A stretch of DNA of 64,000 nucleotides, taken from the NCBI GenBank assembly GCA_020638675.1, contig JACKID010000003.1:248001-312000 (forward strand), given 5' to 3'. The notes below the pieces were generated by a model that saw only the letters and a program-made list of their open reading frames with translations, had not been told where the DNA came from and searched no databases. Shown here in pieces: positions 16,663 through 25,848 of this stretch. Source of the stretch: Planctomycetota bacterium (GTDB lineage Bacteria > Planctomycetota > UBA8742 > UBA2392). The number at the start of each line of letters is the position of its first letter. The stretch's first letter is position 1. A program made the position numbers and the translations under genes.

Positions 16663-17277
16663 ATGATGAATCGCAAGAAGAAGGAATGGATGAAGGCCGC
16701 GCATGCGCGGCAGAAGGCGGCGCGGCTGGCTCGGCGGGGTGAGCGTGCGTCGGCTTCTGACGTTGGCGTAGACGTACCTGCCGTTGCCGCGCCTGAGTAC
16801 GTACCGGGCGTTGGTGCGCCTGAAGACTTGCCGCCAGTTGGCGTGCCAGAGGACGTGCAGCTTGCGGCGCCCGCGGAGAGCTTCCGCCCGGGCGACCCGG
16901 TGACCGATCCGGTTGCCGCGGACGCGCTGATTGCGCGGGCCGGGCTCGACGAAGCGCGCGAGCTGACTACCCAGGCTCGCGAGCTTGATGACGACGCGGC
17001 GCGGGCGATGCTGGTGCGTGCGGCCTACCTTTTGGATGACGTCATCCGCACGACGAGCGAGGCGCTCGAAAGCGTGCCCGCAGCGTGGAGGCAGGAGATC
17101 GCGCGCGTCGTGAAGGCCCGGCCGGAAGGCGCCACAGGCGATCACCGCAAGCGCCCGCGCAACGGGCCGGACCCGGTGATCACGCTGATGAAGCTCGGGA
17201 CGCAGGCCGCGAGTCTGCAGAAGCGCATCATCGCCAAGACCAACCCGGAGCTGGGCAGGGCGCGGAGGGTGGCCTGA
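16663..17277 (+). CDS. Hypothetical protein, Lys/Arg-rich N-terminus with Pro/Val-rich linker
   Basis: 204 aa (or 203 from the second ATG). GGAG lies at the right distance upstream. The first 28 residues are strongly basic (KKKEWMKAAHARQKAARL). A linker rich in Val, Pro, Ala and Asp (about 30-80) follows, with loose repeats of VPAVAAPEYVP type. The C-terminal half is helical, with DEARELTTQARELDDDAARAM and a conserved-looking stretch GPDPVITLMKLGTQAA. No signal peptide and no recognised family. The basic N-terminus could bind nucleic acid. It follows the RAYT island, so it may be accessory DNA. Confidence 0.6.
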   Translation: MMNRKKKEWMKAAHARQKAARLARRGERASASDVGVDVPAVAAPEYVPGVGAPEDLPPVGVPEDVQLAAPAESFRPGDPVTDPVAADALIARAGLDEARELTTQARELDDDAARAMLVRAAYLLDDVIRTTSEALESVPAAWRQEIARVVKARPEGATGDHRKRPRNGPDPVITLMKLGTQAASLQKRIIAKTNPELGRARRVA

Positions 17278-17336
17278 GCCTGCACGCCGAAGCCTTGGCG
17301 AAGGCGTGTGACGAAAGTCGCCTAGAGAAAAGCGGC

Positions 17337-17395
17337 GAACCGCCAAGGCGCGAAGTCGCCAAGAACTGCTTGGCGCCGTGGCGGCTTGGCGGTTG
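17337..17395. repeat. Imperfect inverted repeat (CGCCAAGGCGCGAAG type)
   Basis: Arms 17337-17363 and 17369-17395 are inverted copies with a few mismatches around a 5-base loop, immediately downstream of the WD40 gene. A smaller palindrome (CACGCC...GGCGTG, 17283-17308) precedes it. Related CGAAG/CTTCGCG repeats occur at 38422-38495 and 45369-45428. Confidence 0.65.
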
Positions 17396-17403
17396 AAAAT
17401 GCG

Positions 17404-18345
17404 TTAGCCCTGAACCCACACCCGGGCGGTTTCGTCCTTGCTGGCCGTGACGATGGTTTTGCCGTCGGTGCTCCAGGCCAGGCTGTTGATGTGGTTCTGG
17501 TGGCCCTTAACGAGCAGGCGCTGGTCGCCCTGGCTGGGGTCCGAGTTCGCGGGCGTGAGCGCCGGGTTCTCGATGGTCCACAGGTAGAACGCGTTGTCGC
17601 TGCCGGCCATCGCCAGCCACTGGCTGTCCGGGCTGAACGCGAGCGAGAAGACCGACTGCACGCCGGTCGGGAAGTCTTTGACCGGCTCGCCCGTCTCCGG
17701 GTTCCAGAGGCGGATGGTTTCCTCGTTGCCGCCCGTGGCGATCAGGCTGCCGTCCGGGCTCCAGGCCGCGGTCATGACGCTTTCCGGGCCGGCCTTGATG
17801 ACGTGAAGTTGCTCGTTGGTCTCGAGGTCCCAAATCCGGGCTGTCCCGTCACTGCCGGCGCTGACGCAACGCTTGTTGTCCGGGCTGACTGCGACGCACA
17901 GCACCGGCGCCTCGTGCTTGTTCATGACGGCGCGCTGCTTGCCCTTGGCGGCGTCCCAGCGCATGACCTTGCGGTCGTCGGCGACGGACAGCACAAAGCT
18001 GCCGTCGTGCGCGAACGCGAGCCCGTTCACCGTGCCGTGGTGGCCCGTGCCGCCGCTGTACTTGGCGCCTTCCTTGCCGGCGGCGACGTCCCAGAACAGC
18101 ACCTGGTTGGTAACGTTGCCGCTGGCGGCGAGCTTGCCGTCGGGGCTGGCGGCGATGCCCATGATCGGCGACTTGCTGCCGCCCATGGTGTGCTTGAGCT
18201 GGCCGGATGCTACGTCCCAGCTGCGGACGTTGGTGTCTTTGCTGCCGGTGACGAGCGTCTTGCCGTCGGCCGAGAGCGCCAGGCAGAAGACGTTGCCGCG
18301 GTGGCCTCGCAGCACGTGACGGGGAGTGAAGGTCGGTGTGGTCAT
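17404..18345 (-). CDS. WD40-repeat protein (seven-bladed beta-propeller)
   Basis: 313 aa. The start at 18345 is supported by GAGGAA upstream. An open frame continues further upstream but encodes low-complexity sequence. Seven WD40 repeats fill the protein: each ends in a W-D/W-N/V-W type motif (SWDV, FWDV, RWDA, IWDL, LWNP, LWTI, VWVQ) and contains an SPDGK-like turn. This predicts one complete propeller with nothing else attached, and no signal peptide. Bacterial stand-alone propellers act as protein-interaction platforms. No enzyme partner is adjacent, and the divergent neighbour is a membrane zinc-ribbon protein. Confidence 0.88.
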   Translation of the reverse strand: MTTPTFTPRHVLRGHRGNVFCLALSADGKTLVTGSKDTNVRSWDVASGQLKHTMGGSKSPIMGIAASPDGKLAASGNVTNQVLFWDVAAGKEGAKYSGGTGHHGTVNGLAFAHDGSFVLSVADDRKVMRWDAAKGKQRAVMNKHEAPVLCVAVSPDNKRCVSAGSDGTARIWDLETNEQLHVIKAGPESVMTAAWSPDGSLIATGGNEETIRLWNPETGEPVKDFPTGVQSVFSLAFSPDSQWLAMAGSDNAFYLWTIENPALTPANSDPSQGDQRLLVKGHQNHINSLAWSTDGKTIVTASKDETARVWVQG

Positions 18346-18525
18346 GGTCTCATTCCTCGTATGGGCGCATAACATAGCAGTGGACGGGCGCAGGGGAACT
18401 GTCGGTCGGGCCTTGATTCGGCGCGCTTGGGCGACTTGTGCGCCTTTGCCGGCGCGGGCGCCAGAGCCGGATTGCCGGGGCGGCGCGGATGCCCTAAAGT
18501 CAGCATTCTGCAACGGGGGTGCGGC

Positions 18526-19125
18526 ATGCTGGCATTGTCTGGGTTGGCAATTGGGGGGATCGTCGCGGGGGCAATCCTGCTGCTCGTGGTGTTGGTCGTC
18601 GCGATGCGCAGCAAGGGGCAGATGGCGCCCGCTTCCAACGAAGCCCCACCCGCCGAGCCTGAAGCCAAGCCCGTCGAGGCACCCAAAGCCGAGCCGCCCA
18701 AGCCCGAGCCCGTCAAGGCGGCCGAGCCCGTCAAAGCCGACAAGCCCGCAACCCTTGAAGTAGAGGCGCTCTCGCCGTCGATGACCGACACCTTGCCCGC
18801 GCTGGCCGAGCCGACGCTGTCGCCGTCCATGACCGACAGCATGCCCGCGCTCGATGCCGAGGCCGATGAAATGCGCATGGGCACCGACGAGCTGCCGAAG
18901 ATGGGCACGGCCGAGATGCCGGCGCTCGACGACGGCCCGATGAGATTCCGCACCGCGCCCGCGACCGAGCTGGCCGATGCGATCAACAGCGGCACCTGCC
19001 CGAAGTGCAAGGCGCCGACGTTCGTGGGCGACATCGAGACCGAAGACAACACGATGTACACGCTCAACGGTCGCTGCGGCGCCTGCGGCCACAAGGCCCA
19101 AGTGATCGACATGCGCGTGTCCTGA
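18526..19125 (+). CDS. Membrane-anchored protein with C-terminal zinc ribbon
   Basis: 199 aa. The ATG at 18526 follows GGGGGT and directly begins a hydrophobic helix (LALSGLAIGGIVAGAILLLV, about 2-25). Then a Lys/Pro/Glu/Ala-rich stalk (about 30-75), two near repeats of LSPSMTD-(T/S)-(L/M)-PALxE, and a C-terminal domain with two Cys pairs, CPKC and CGAC, about 25 residues apart. The pairs should bind zinc. No known family beyond zinc-ribbon. Divergently transcribed from the WD40 gene. Confidence 0.7.
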   Translation: MLALSGLAIGGIVAGAILLLVVLVVAMRSKGQMAPASNEAPPAEPEAKPVEAPKAEPPKPEPVKAAEPVKADKPATLEVEALSPSMTDTLPALAEPTLSPSMTDSMPALDAEADEMRMGTDELPKMGTAEMPALDDGPMRFRTAPATELADAINSGTCPKCKAPTFVGDIETEDNTMYTLNGRCGACGHKAQVIDMRVS

Positions 19126-19195
19126 GCCGTCGGCCTTTGGGGTTGCGCCACTTGCGGGCAGCCGTGATATTGCGCACCCAACCAAAGGAGCAGCC

Positions 19196-21130
19196 ATGTC
19201 CTGCAGAACCCTGTTCATGCTGGTGATTGCCGGTCTCGTGCTGCTTTCAATTCATCACCCGGGGATCGCCCAGGACAATTCGGTCAGCATCATCCCGGCG
19301 CTGAAGGCGCGCCAGCGCTATACGCAAGTGACGCTGACGACGCTGAAGCAGTCACGTGTGATCAAGGACGGCGAGACCGAAACGGTTGAGCCACTTCCCG
19401 ATCTGCTGGCGCTGAATGTTCGAGAAAGCGAGATCCTCAAGACGGACGACGCCGGCACGCCGCTCCAGACCCGCGTGTGGCATGTGTTCCAGAGTGAGTT
19501 CATCGTGCGCGGCGAGGACTCCGCAGTCGGTATCACCGAACGCCGGCGCCAGAGCACCGGCACGGTCATGCGCTATGAACGCCCGACGGCCGACGAATTC
19601 TGGGAAGGTCGCTTCCTGACGGATATCCCGCTGGCCGACGAGGTCGTGCGCAGAATGAAGCTGTCCGGCATGAAGTCCACAGCGACCGTGTTTTCCGGCG
19701 CGAAACTTCAGCTGGGCGGCAAGTACCAGGGCGAGCTTCGGGCCAGTTATTACTTCCGTGGCGGGATGCTGCCGAACTTCAGCCCGTGGGGATGGGGCGG
19801 CGATGACTACGAACTCCACTACTACGTACCCAGCGGCACGTCCGCGCTTGAGATTGAGCTGGCGGGTGCTACGGGCAAGAACGACAGCGGGGACGAAACG
19901 CTCGACGTCACCATCCGCGGCGAAATCGCCCCGAGTGACGACAGCCTGCTGAAGGTGAAGGCCGATGCGCTGCGCAGCAGCACGGACTCCGCCACAGGCT
20001 GGGGCAAGACCTCCATGAAGGGCGTCTGCACGGTCAACTTGCGGCTTGGCGTTCCGACGAGTTCCGTCTTTGATGTCACGTCAAGCGTCGAAGGCACGCG
20101 CACCACGGATGCCGGCACGCTGCCGCTGACTCTGCAGATCGATTGCCAGCGACGCTACGAAGTGTTTGAAGGCGACGCGCGCCTGGTGTGGCCGCGCATC
20201 CTGGCCGAGCGCACGAAAGCGGGCGAAGTTCCATACGTGTTGGCCGAGCAGGCCCAGCGCCAGTACGCGGGCTTCTGCCGAGCCTACGGACCAACGGTGC
20301 GGCGCGTTGATCATCGACAGTTCTTCGAAGACGACAAGCTCAGCATGGAAACCTGGAGCATCCGCGACGCCGGCAAGGTGAAGGGCAATAAAGCCATCAC
20401 GCGCAAGACCGGCAGCAACAAGGATTTCGAGGCCGTCGGCGCCGGGTTCGAAGACGAGACGGAGTACGAGGGCTATCTCACGCTTCCCGGGCGTGCCGCG
20501 CCGCCCGGTGTCACTCGCAGCACGGAGACGCGCAAGATCGGCGGGCACGACTTTGACTGCATCCACGAGGTTGTCAGCGAAGGCGAAAACGCCGGCGACT
20601 TCATCTACTGGGCCGATTGCCCGAAAGAGATTCTGTGGGGTCGCAACAAGCGCCAGGGCGTGGACATCGTCATGGACTGGGCCGACTACCGCGATGCGAC
20701 CGACGCTAGCCCCGAAGAGAAGCTGAAGCAGATGCGCGACGACGCGGCCGGGTTGCTGCAAATCGAAGAGCACAAGGAGTCCGAAGTCGAGGTCCAGCAC
20801 CTGCTGGTTGCCTTCAAGGATGCGGTGCCCGGTGTCGAGCGCAGCAAGGAAGAAGCCGAGAAGCTCGCCGCACAGCTGTACGCGCGCGTGCGTGCCGGCG
20901 AAGACTTTGACGCGCTCGTCAAGCAGTACACCAACGATTCCCACCCGGGCATTTACGCGATGAAGCTCGAGGGCGAGCTTGAGAAGGGCGTCGACGTCTA
21001 TCCGCGCAAGGGGATGGTGCCCGCGTTCGGCAATACAGCGTGGCGATTGAAGATCGGTGAAGTCGGCGTTGCCGCGCACTCGGAAAACGACAGCAAGTAC
21101 GGCTGGCACATGATCAAGCGCCTGCGCTAG
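19196..21130 (+). CDS. Secreted protein with C-terminal parvulin-type (PpiC) domain
   Basis: 644 aa. AAAGGAG precedes the ATG. Signal peptide MSCRTLFMLVIAGLVLLSI, cleaved near IAQD. Residues 30 to about 520 form a large beta-rich region of unknown family with scattered aromatic and charged patches (for example YYFRGGM and WGWGGDDYELHYYVP). The last 115 residues (about 530-644) are a parvulin peptidyl-prolyl isomerase domain: EVQHLLVAFKDAVPG, RVRAGEDFDALVKQYTND, then FGNTAWRLKIGEVG and YGWHMIKRL. The combination suggests an extracytoplasmic folding factor with its own client-binding region. Stops share a palindromic CTAG with the converging permease gene. Confidence 0.8.
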   Translation: MSCRTLFMLVIAGLVLLSIHHPGIAQDNSVSIIPALKARQRYTQVTLTTLKQSRVIKDGETETVEPLPDLLALNVRESEILKTDDAGTPLQTRVWHVFQSEFIVRGEDSAVGITERRRQSTGTVMRYERPTADEFWEGRFLTDIPLADEVVRRMKLSGMKSTATVFSGAKLQLGGKYQGELRASYYFRGGMLPNFSPWGWGGDDYELHYYVPSGTSALEIELAGATGKNDSGDETLDVTIRGEIAPSDDSLLKVKADALRSSTDSATGWGKTSMKGVCTVNLRLGVPTSSVFDVTSSVEGTRTTDAGTLPLTLQIDCQRRYEVFEGDARLVWPRILAERTKAGEVPYVLAEQAQRQYAGFCRAYGPTVRRVDHRQFFEDDKLSMETWSIRDAGKVKGNKAITRKTGSNKDFEAVGAGFEDETEYEGYLTLPGRAAPPGVTRSTETRKIGGHDFDCIHEVVSEGENAGDFIYWADCPKEILWGRNKRQGVDIVMDWADYRDATDASPEEKLKQMRDDAAGLLQIEEHKESEVEVQHLLVAFKDAVPGVERSKEEAEKLAAQLYARVRAGEDFDALVKQYTNDSHPGIYAMKLEGELEKGVDVYPRKGMVPAFGNTAWRLKIGEVGVAAHSENDSKYGWHMIKRLR

Positions 21131-22050
21131 CGCACCGGGATTACGCGGCGGCGGCGGAAGATGCGCCCGTCCACCAGCAGCAGCCCGAGCGCGATCACGA
21201 GCATGCCCGCCACCTCGCGCGCGTGCAGCTCTTCACCCAGCAGCGGCACGCACAGCAGCGTCGAGCTGACCGGCACCAGCAGCGTCACCAGCAGGATGTT
21301 CGTCGCGCCCGCCGACTTCAGCAGGCGGAAGTACAGGAAGTACGCGAACGACGTGCTGACCAACGCGAGCGCGCCCAGCGCCAGCAGCGGTTGCCAGCCG
21401 GGCATGCTCATGTCCAGCGGGTGTTCCAGCAGCAGCGCCAGCGGAGCAACCAGGATCGCCGCGGCCGTGAGCTGCCCGGTCGCCAGCGCCAGCGGCGGCA
21501 CCTGCCCGACGCGGCGGCCGAGTATGCCGGCAATCGCATAACACACCCCTGCGCCCAGCACGGCGAGGTAGGCCAGCGTGTCGCCGCCGCCGCTGAGGCC
21601 TTCCTGCCCGACCATGACGCCGACGCCGATCACGCCCAGCACGCAGCCGCCGAGGCGGTTGGGCGTCAGGCGCTCATCGCGCGTCAGGAAGTGTGCGAGC
21701 AGCACGGTGAACAGCGGCGTGGTCGCGTTCAGCATGCTGGCGAGCGCACCGCCGATGCGCGTCAGCCCCCAGAACATCAGGCTGAACGGCAGCGCGTTGT
21801 TGAACAGCCCCAGCACGAAGTACCAGCCCCACACTCGCCCGCCCGGCAGCTTCACGCGCAGGGCGGGCAGCGCGATCTGCAACGCCACGGCCGCGAGAGC
21901 CAGCCGGGCGAAGACCAGCGTCAGCGGCTCGAAGGCGCGCAGGCAGATCTCGATGAAGAAGAACGAGCCGCCCCACAGCGCCGACAGTGTCGCCAGCACG
22001 CCCCATTCGCGGGCGGTCATGGAACGTGCGGCGGTCTCGGGCGCGCTCAT
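21127..22050 (-). CDS. DMT-superfamily permease (EamA-type)
   Basis: 307 aa integral membrane protein with about ten hydrophobic helices in two EamA repeats. Landmarks: LSALWGGSFFFIEICLR in the first repeat, LTRIGGALASMLNATTPLFT, and in the second repeat LALVSTSFAYFLYFRLLK and SATNILLVTLLVPVS-like segments ending ELHAREVAGMLVIALG. EamA proteins export amino acids, purines or other metabolites; the substrate here cannot be told. The 3' end overlaps the parvulin-domain gene by four bases (shared CTAG). Confidence 0.9.
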   Translation of the reverse strand: MSAPETAARSMTAREWGVLATLSALWGGSFFFIEICLRAFEPLTLVFARLALAAVALQIALPALRVKLPGGRVWGWYFVLGLFNNALPFSLMFWGLTRIGGALASMLNATTPLFTVLLAHFLTRDERLTPNRLGGCVLGVIGVGVMVGQEGLSGGGDTLAYLAVLGAGVCYAIAGILGRRVGQVPPLALATGQLTAAAILVAPLALLLEHPLDMSMPGWQPLLALGALALVSTSFAYFLYFRLLKSAGATNILLVTLLVPVSSTLLCVPLLGEELHAREVAGMLVIALGLLLVDGRIFRRRRVIPVR

Positions 22051-22116
22051 GGCGAGGAAGCATACGACGGCGCAAAGGTAGCGCTCGCCGAAACCGGACT
22101 ACAGAGCCGACTGGTC

Positions 22117-22186
22117 GGTGGTGCGGACATTCTTGTCCGCACGTTGCCCGTCTGATTTCTGCGCGGACAGGAATGTCCGCGCCACC
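22117..22186. repeat. REP-like inverted repeat (GGTGG-GCGGACA type)
   Basis: Arms GGTGGTGCGGACATTCTTG (from 22117, to 22142) and its diverged inverse (22160-22186), separated by 17 bases. Each arm also contains a smaller palindrome GCGGACA...TGTCCGC. It fills the gap between the permease and SDR genes. Confidence 0.7.
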
Positions 22187-22187
22187 G

Positions 22188-22949
22188 CTATTGCTGGGCC
22201 TGCGCCTCAAACGCCGCGACGTCCTGGTAGTACTTCGCGGCAATCGGTGCGTGGGCAGGGTTGGTGTAGACCTCGGGCACCGGCTTCTCGATTACGCGCA
22301 CCATCACTTCAGCCACTTCCTCGGGAGTCTGGGCCTGCATTCCGGGCGGCAGCACCGGCGGCGTGTCGGGCACGTGCTTGGTGTTCGCGTGGAAGCGCGT
22401 CTTGACCAGCCCGGGGATCACCAGCGTGACGTTCACGCCGGTGCCGCGCAGGTCATTGCGCATGTTGGCGGTCAGCGAGTTCACCGCGGCCTTGCACGCG
22501 CTGTAGACCGAGCGCACGGAAGCGATCGGGATGCGGCTCAGGAACGAGCTTACGTTGACCAGTTGCCCGCTGCCGCGCGCCTTGAAATGCGGCACGATCG
22601 CCTGCGCACCGTACATCACCGACTTCACGTTGACGGTCCACATGTCGTCCATGTCTTCGTCGGTCAGCTCAAGCACCGGGCGTGTGATGCCGCGCCCGGC
22701 GTTGTTGACCCAGACGTCCACGTGCCCGAATTTCGCGATCGCCTCGTCGCGCAGCTTCTCCATGTCGGCGCGCTTCGTGACGTCGGCCGCGACGGCAATG
22801 GCGTCGCCGCACTCGGCGGCCACGGCCTGCAGCGGCTCAATGCGCCGCGCGGCCAGCACCAGCTTGTGCCCCTTGGCTGCAAGCTGCTTCGCGAGCACCG
22901 CGCCAATGCCTTCACTCGCGCCGGTAATGACGATCACCTTCGGTTCCAT
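22188..22949 (-). CDS. Short-chain dehydrogenase/reductase (classical SDR)
   Basis: 253 aa NAD(P)-dependent Rossmann oxidoreductase. Cofactor motif TGASEGIG at residues 9-16, NNAG near 87-90, an active-site Ser in VNVSSFLSR, and YSACK in the usual catalytic Tyr-x-x-x-Lys position. The sequence also has the PGLVKTRFH segment found after the active site. The C-terminal 40 residues carry PEEVAEVMVRVIEKP. Substrate unknown; no operon partner with a linked function. Confidence 0.92.
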   Translation of the reverse strand: MEPKVIVITGASEGIGAVLAKQLAAKGHKLVLAARRIEPLQAVAAECGDAIAVAADVTKRADMEKLRDEAIAKFGHVDVWVNNAGRGITRPVLELTDEDMDDMWTVNVKSVMYGAQAIVPHFKARGSGQLVNVSSFLSRIPIASVRSVYSACKAAVNSLTANMRNDLRGTGVNVTLVIPGLVKTRFHANTKHVPDTPPVLPPGMQAQTPEEVAEVMVRVIEKPVPEVYTNPAHAPIAAKYYQDVAAFEAQAQQ

Positions 22950-23017
22950 CGCGTCTCCTTTGTCGTGAGCCTAGCGCGAACGGCCGGTGCGTCACGGGTA
23001 TTCCCGTTGATGCAATC

Positions 23018-24121
23018 TTAGTCGATCGGGTCGGGGATGGGCTCGAACGCGGCCTGCACGGCCGGTTCGGGGGCCTTGGTTTCCAGCGCCGCGACGTCAC
23101 GCCACCAGGGGTTGATGCTCTGCACGTGCGAAGGCTCGACGGCCGTGCCGAGCTTCGGCATCACGAGCTGGATGTCGCGCTTGCCCGCCAGCTCGTACAG
23201 GCGCTCGGCCGGCTGGTCCCAGGCGTGGAAGGCAAGGTTGAAGGTACCCCAGTGCACGGGCAGAAACGCCCCGCCACCGAGCAACTTGTGCGCCTCGACC
23301 GCGCCGTCGGGCCCGAGGTGGATGTCACCCCATGCCTCGAAGTAGGCGCCTACTTCGAGCATCACCAGGTCGAATGGCCCGAGGCGCGTGGCGATCTGCT
23401 CGTACTGCGTCGTCAGCCCGGTGTCGCCGCTGAAGAAGACGCTGTGCCTGTCGCCGCGCAGGGCGAAGCTGGACCAGAGCGTGCGGTTGCGGTCGCGCAT
23501 GCCGCGCCCGGAGAAGTGCTGCGAAGGCGCGGCCGTGAGCTCGATGCCGTGGGGGAGCTGCACGCTCTCCCACCAGTCGAGCTCGGTGATGCGCTCGGGC
23601 GGGACACCCCAGGCCTCAAGGTGCGCGCCGACGCCGAGCGACGTGTAGAACGGGACGTTGAGTTTCGCGAGTTGCAGGATGCTGGGGTAGTCGAGGTGGT
23701 CGTAGTGGTCGTGCGAGATCAGCACGGCGTCGAGTTTCGGCAGGTCGGGGATGCTCACCGGCACCGGCTGGAAGCGCTTGGGCCCGGCCCAACTCAGCGG
23801 CGAGGCGCGCTCGCCCCAGACTGGATCGAGCAGCACGCGTGCACCGTCGATCTCGATTAGCAGCGTCGAGTGGCCAAGCCACGTAGCGCGCAGACCCGAC
23901 TCCGGAGCACGCCGCCAGCTATCGCGAGGATCAAGCGAAGGAAGCGGAGCAACCGGCACACGCCGCGCATTGCCACAGATCATCTCCCGAGCCATCGAAA
24001 GCCCATGGCCCTTCTTCAGCCCCGGGCCTACGCCGGTCGGGTTATGAAACTTGCCATCACGAAACAGCGCCGAATCTGCGATGCGCTCTCTGCGAATTGC
24101 GTCGGAATTGCTTCTTGCCAA
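23018..24121 (-). CDS. Metallo-beta-lactamase-fold hydrolase (NAPE-PLD/UlaG-like)
   Basis: 367 aa with a TTG start at 24121 preceded by GGAGGA at good spacing. Zinc-binding motif SHDHYDHLD near residues 135-143, a GDTG-type Asp loop (FFSGDTG), and late His ligands (VHWGTFNLAFHAW). These together are the NAPE-phospholipase D-like branch of the beta-lactamase fold. Also seen: ATWLGHSTLLIEIDG, typical of this branch. Possible role: hydrolysis of a phosphodiester or amide in lipids or nucleotides. The substrate is not predictable. Confidence 0.88.
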   Translation of the reverse strand: MARSNSDAIRRERIADSALFRDGKFHNPTGVGPGLKKGHGLSMAREMICGNARRVPVAPLPSLDPRDSWRRAPESGLRATWLGHSTLLIEIDGARVLLDPVWGERASPLSWAGPKRFQPVPVSIPDLPKLDAVLISHDHYDHLDYPSILQLAKLNVPFYTSLGVGAHLEAWGVPPERITELDWWESVQLPHGIELTAAPSQHFSGRGMRDRNRTLWSSFALRGDRHSVFFSGDTGLTTQYEQIATRLGPFDLVMLEVGAYFEAWGDIHLGPDGAVEAHKLLGGGAFLPVHWGTFNLAFHAWDQPAERLYELAGKRDIQLVMPKLGTAVEPSHVQSINPWWRDVAALETKAPEPAVQAAFEPIPDPID

Positions 24122-24211
24122 CTGGTGTCCTCCGCCGGAACAACACCGGTGGGCTCTGCGTGATTCCCCCCATTGCGCCGGCGTCGCTTCGAGGGTGAAG
24201 GCACCGGGTAT

Positions 24212-25783
24212 CTACTTGAAGTGAGACACGGTTCCCTCTCGCTGCCATCGCTCACCCGTACTCAACCCATATGCGATAATCCTGAGAGGCGGAGTCGGCT
24301 GAGCAAGCAAATCCAGAAGGGCTGGGTCTCCTGCTTCTGAGCCAGTCGCGTCGTAGAACAACGAAATGTATCTGGCGGCGGCTCCTACCACATCCAACGT
24401 GGCATCAGCGGGAACCCACGTTCCAACCCAGACTTCGGCCCACGCATGAAGAACGAAAGCAGCGCGAGCACGCGGCCCGGCGTTCGACGTGTACAATAGG
24501 CCGACGACCCTTCTGGCAGGCAGCCCAACCGCGCGGGCCAACGTAACCAACAATGCGGCGGCTTCGCTGCAGTCTCCGTGCCCGGTTACAAACGCCGTTT
24601 TTGCACTCGCGTTGGCCTCGTACGTGGGACCCGGCGACAGGCGTTCGTGGACGAAATGGCACAGCTTCCCAACGATGCGGAGCGAACTCTTCTCGTCCTC
24701 CACGATTTGGTCGGCGGCCTTTTTCAAGTCACCGTCGTCAGACTGAAAGTTGACAGTGGGGGACAGGTAGCGCCCAAAATCTTCCGGGAGTTTGCCCGGC
24801 GGGTAATCCTCTGATTGCTGGCCACCAGTTGACAGAGTCGCGTTCAGTCGGAGCGCGTAGGCTTGGGGAAGCGCCTTCACGCGCTGGTAGGCGCTCTCCT
24901 CAATGAGCATTGCCTGCGCGGGTTCGTTGCGGGCATGGAGGCGAACCTCAACCTCCATCCATTCCAGTTTGGCCGGTTCCTGTATCAGAACATCCGTAGC
25001 CACTACGGAGGCGGAGTTCAGCGGCTCCGGTACGAATGGGTCCGGTATGGACGCGACTCGCTCCAGAACAAAGCCGTCTGAAAAGCGCGTGTACAGCATC
25101 CAATCGTCGTTGTCATACAATGACAGCGCCGCAGTCGCGCCGCCGCCCTTGCGTATCGCCTTCCCCCGGATTGGCTGACCGTCGTGTGTTGTGGCGGTGA
25201 ATTCTCCCAGGAATGTCCAAGTCGACGTTCGCACGACGCCGCGTTCGTAGCTGAGACGACGAACCGTGGCGGTTTTTCCGATCTCGCCATTGAGGAGTTG
25301 CTTCTCTGCCTGTTCCTCGGTCAACGTGTTGTCCAGCCGAGGGTCGAAGGTCTTGACGCGTTCGTCGGCCGCGGCCTGGCTGTCCTCGATCGTCGCCGAG
25401 TCGTTCCACTGGATGTCGACTTGCCGTGAGAGAACCCCATCGCCGATGACGATCGTTCTGCGTATCTCCATCCAGGCAAGGTCGTAGTCAGCGTCGACCC
25501 AAAGCTCGGTCGTGACGGGGGGTAGGCCGGCATCACGCGAGAATTGAGCGAACGAGTGAGTGAGTTTGTTCCAGATCGTTCGCCCGTGGTCCTGTCGCTG
25601 GACGGTTGCCCTGCGTTCCCAACCAACGAGTCTGCCCTGAAAGTAGACGAGGTAATCGGCGGAGGTGCCGTCGACCGGCGGCTCGAACGGCTGTGGGGGC
25701 AACTGCACCATGCCGCAGCTCGCTAGCGCGATCACGCACGTGCAAAGCGCGAGAATGGCGGCTTTCGTTGTCGAACTGCTCAT
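24212..25783 (-). CDS. Lipoprotein with transglutaminase-like cysteine protease domain
   Basis: 523 aa. Signal sequence with lipobox LASC at about residue 20-23. The N-terminal region to about 300 is beta-rich with no recognised family. The C-terminal domain is a Transglut_core: GHGDCSEAAALLVTLARAVG with Cys405, FVLHAWAEVWVGTWVPAD with His446 and Asp460, giving a complete Cys-His-Asp triad. Such secreted transglutaminase-like proteins act on peptides, cell-wall material or as scaffolded proteases. GC content is slightly lower than the neighbours. Confidence 0.85.
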   Translation of the reverse strand: MSSSTTKAAILALCTCVIALASCGMVQLPPQPFEPPVDGTSADYLVYFQGRLVGWERRATVQRQDHGRTIWNKLTHSFAQFSRDAGLPPVTTELWVDADYDLAWMEIRRTIVIGDGVLSRQVDIQWNDSATIEDSQAAADERVKTFDPRLDNTLTEEQAEKQLLNGEIGKTATVRRLSYERGVVRTSTWTFLGEFTATTHDGQPIRGKAIRKGGGATAALSLYDNDDWMLYTRFSDGFVLERVASIPDPFVPEPLNSASVVATDVLIQEPAKLEWMEVEVRLHARNEPAQAMLIEESAYQRVKALPQAYALRLNATLSTGGQQSEDYPPGKLPEDFGRYLSPTVNFQSDDGDLKKAADQIVEDEKSSLRIVGKLCHFVHERLSPGPTYEANASAKTAFVTGHGDCSEAAALLVTLARAVGLPARRVVGLLYTSNAGPRARAAFVLHAWAEVWVGTWVPADATLDVVGAAARYISLFYDATGSEAGDPALLDLLAQPTPPLRIIAYGLSTGERWQREGTVSHFK

Positions 25784-25848
25784 CCGGGACTCGACCTACA
25801 GAGTGCTCGCCCGACGAAGGAGTTCCGTCACGGGCTTGCTGTTGCGCG

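Noticed and set aside
18770..18870. LSPSMTD repeats as a lipoyl-domain motif
   Set aside because: They resemble the LSPTMTEG start of E2 lipoyl domains by chance, but no lipoyl lysine motif or domain follows; the segment is a stalk repeat.
18346..19218. Upstream extension of the WD40 reading frame
   Set aside because: The extension is low-complexity, lies opposite the zinc-ribbon protein gene, and the ATG at 18345 has a good ribosome-binding site directly before the first propeller strand.
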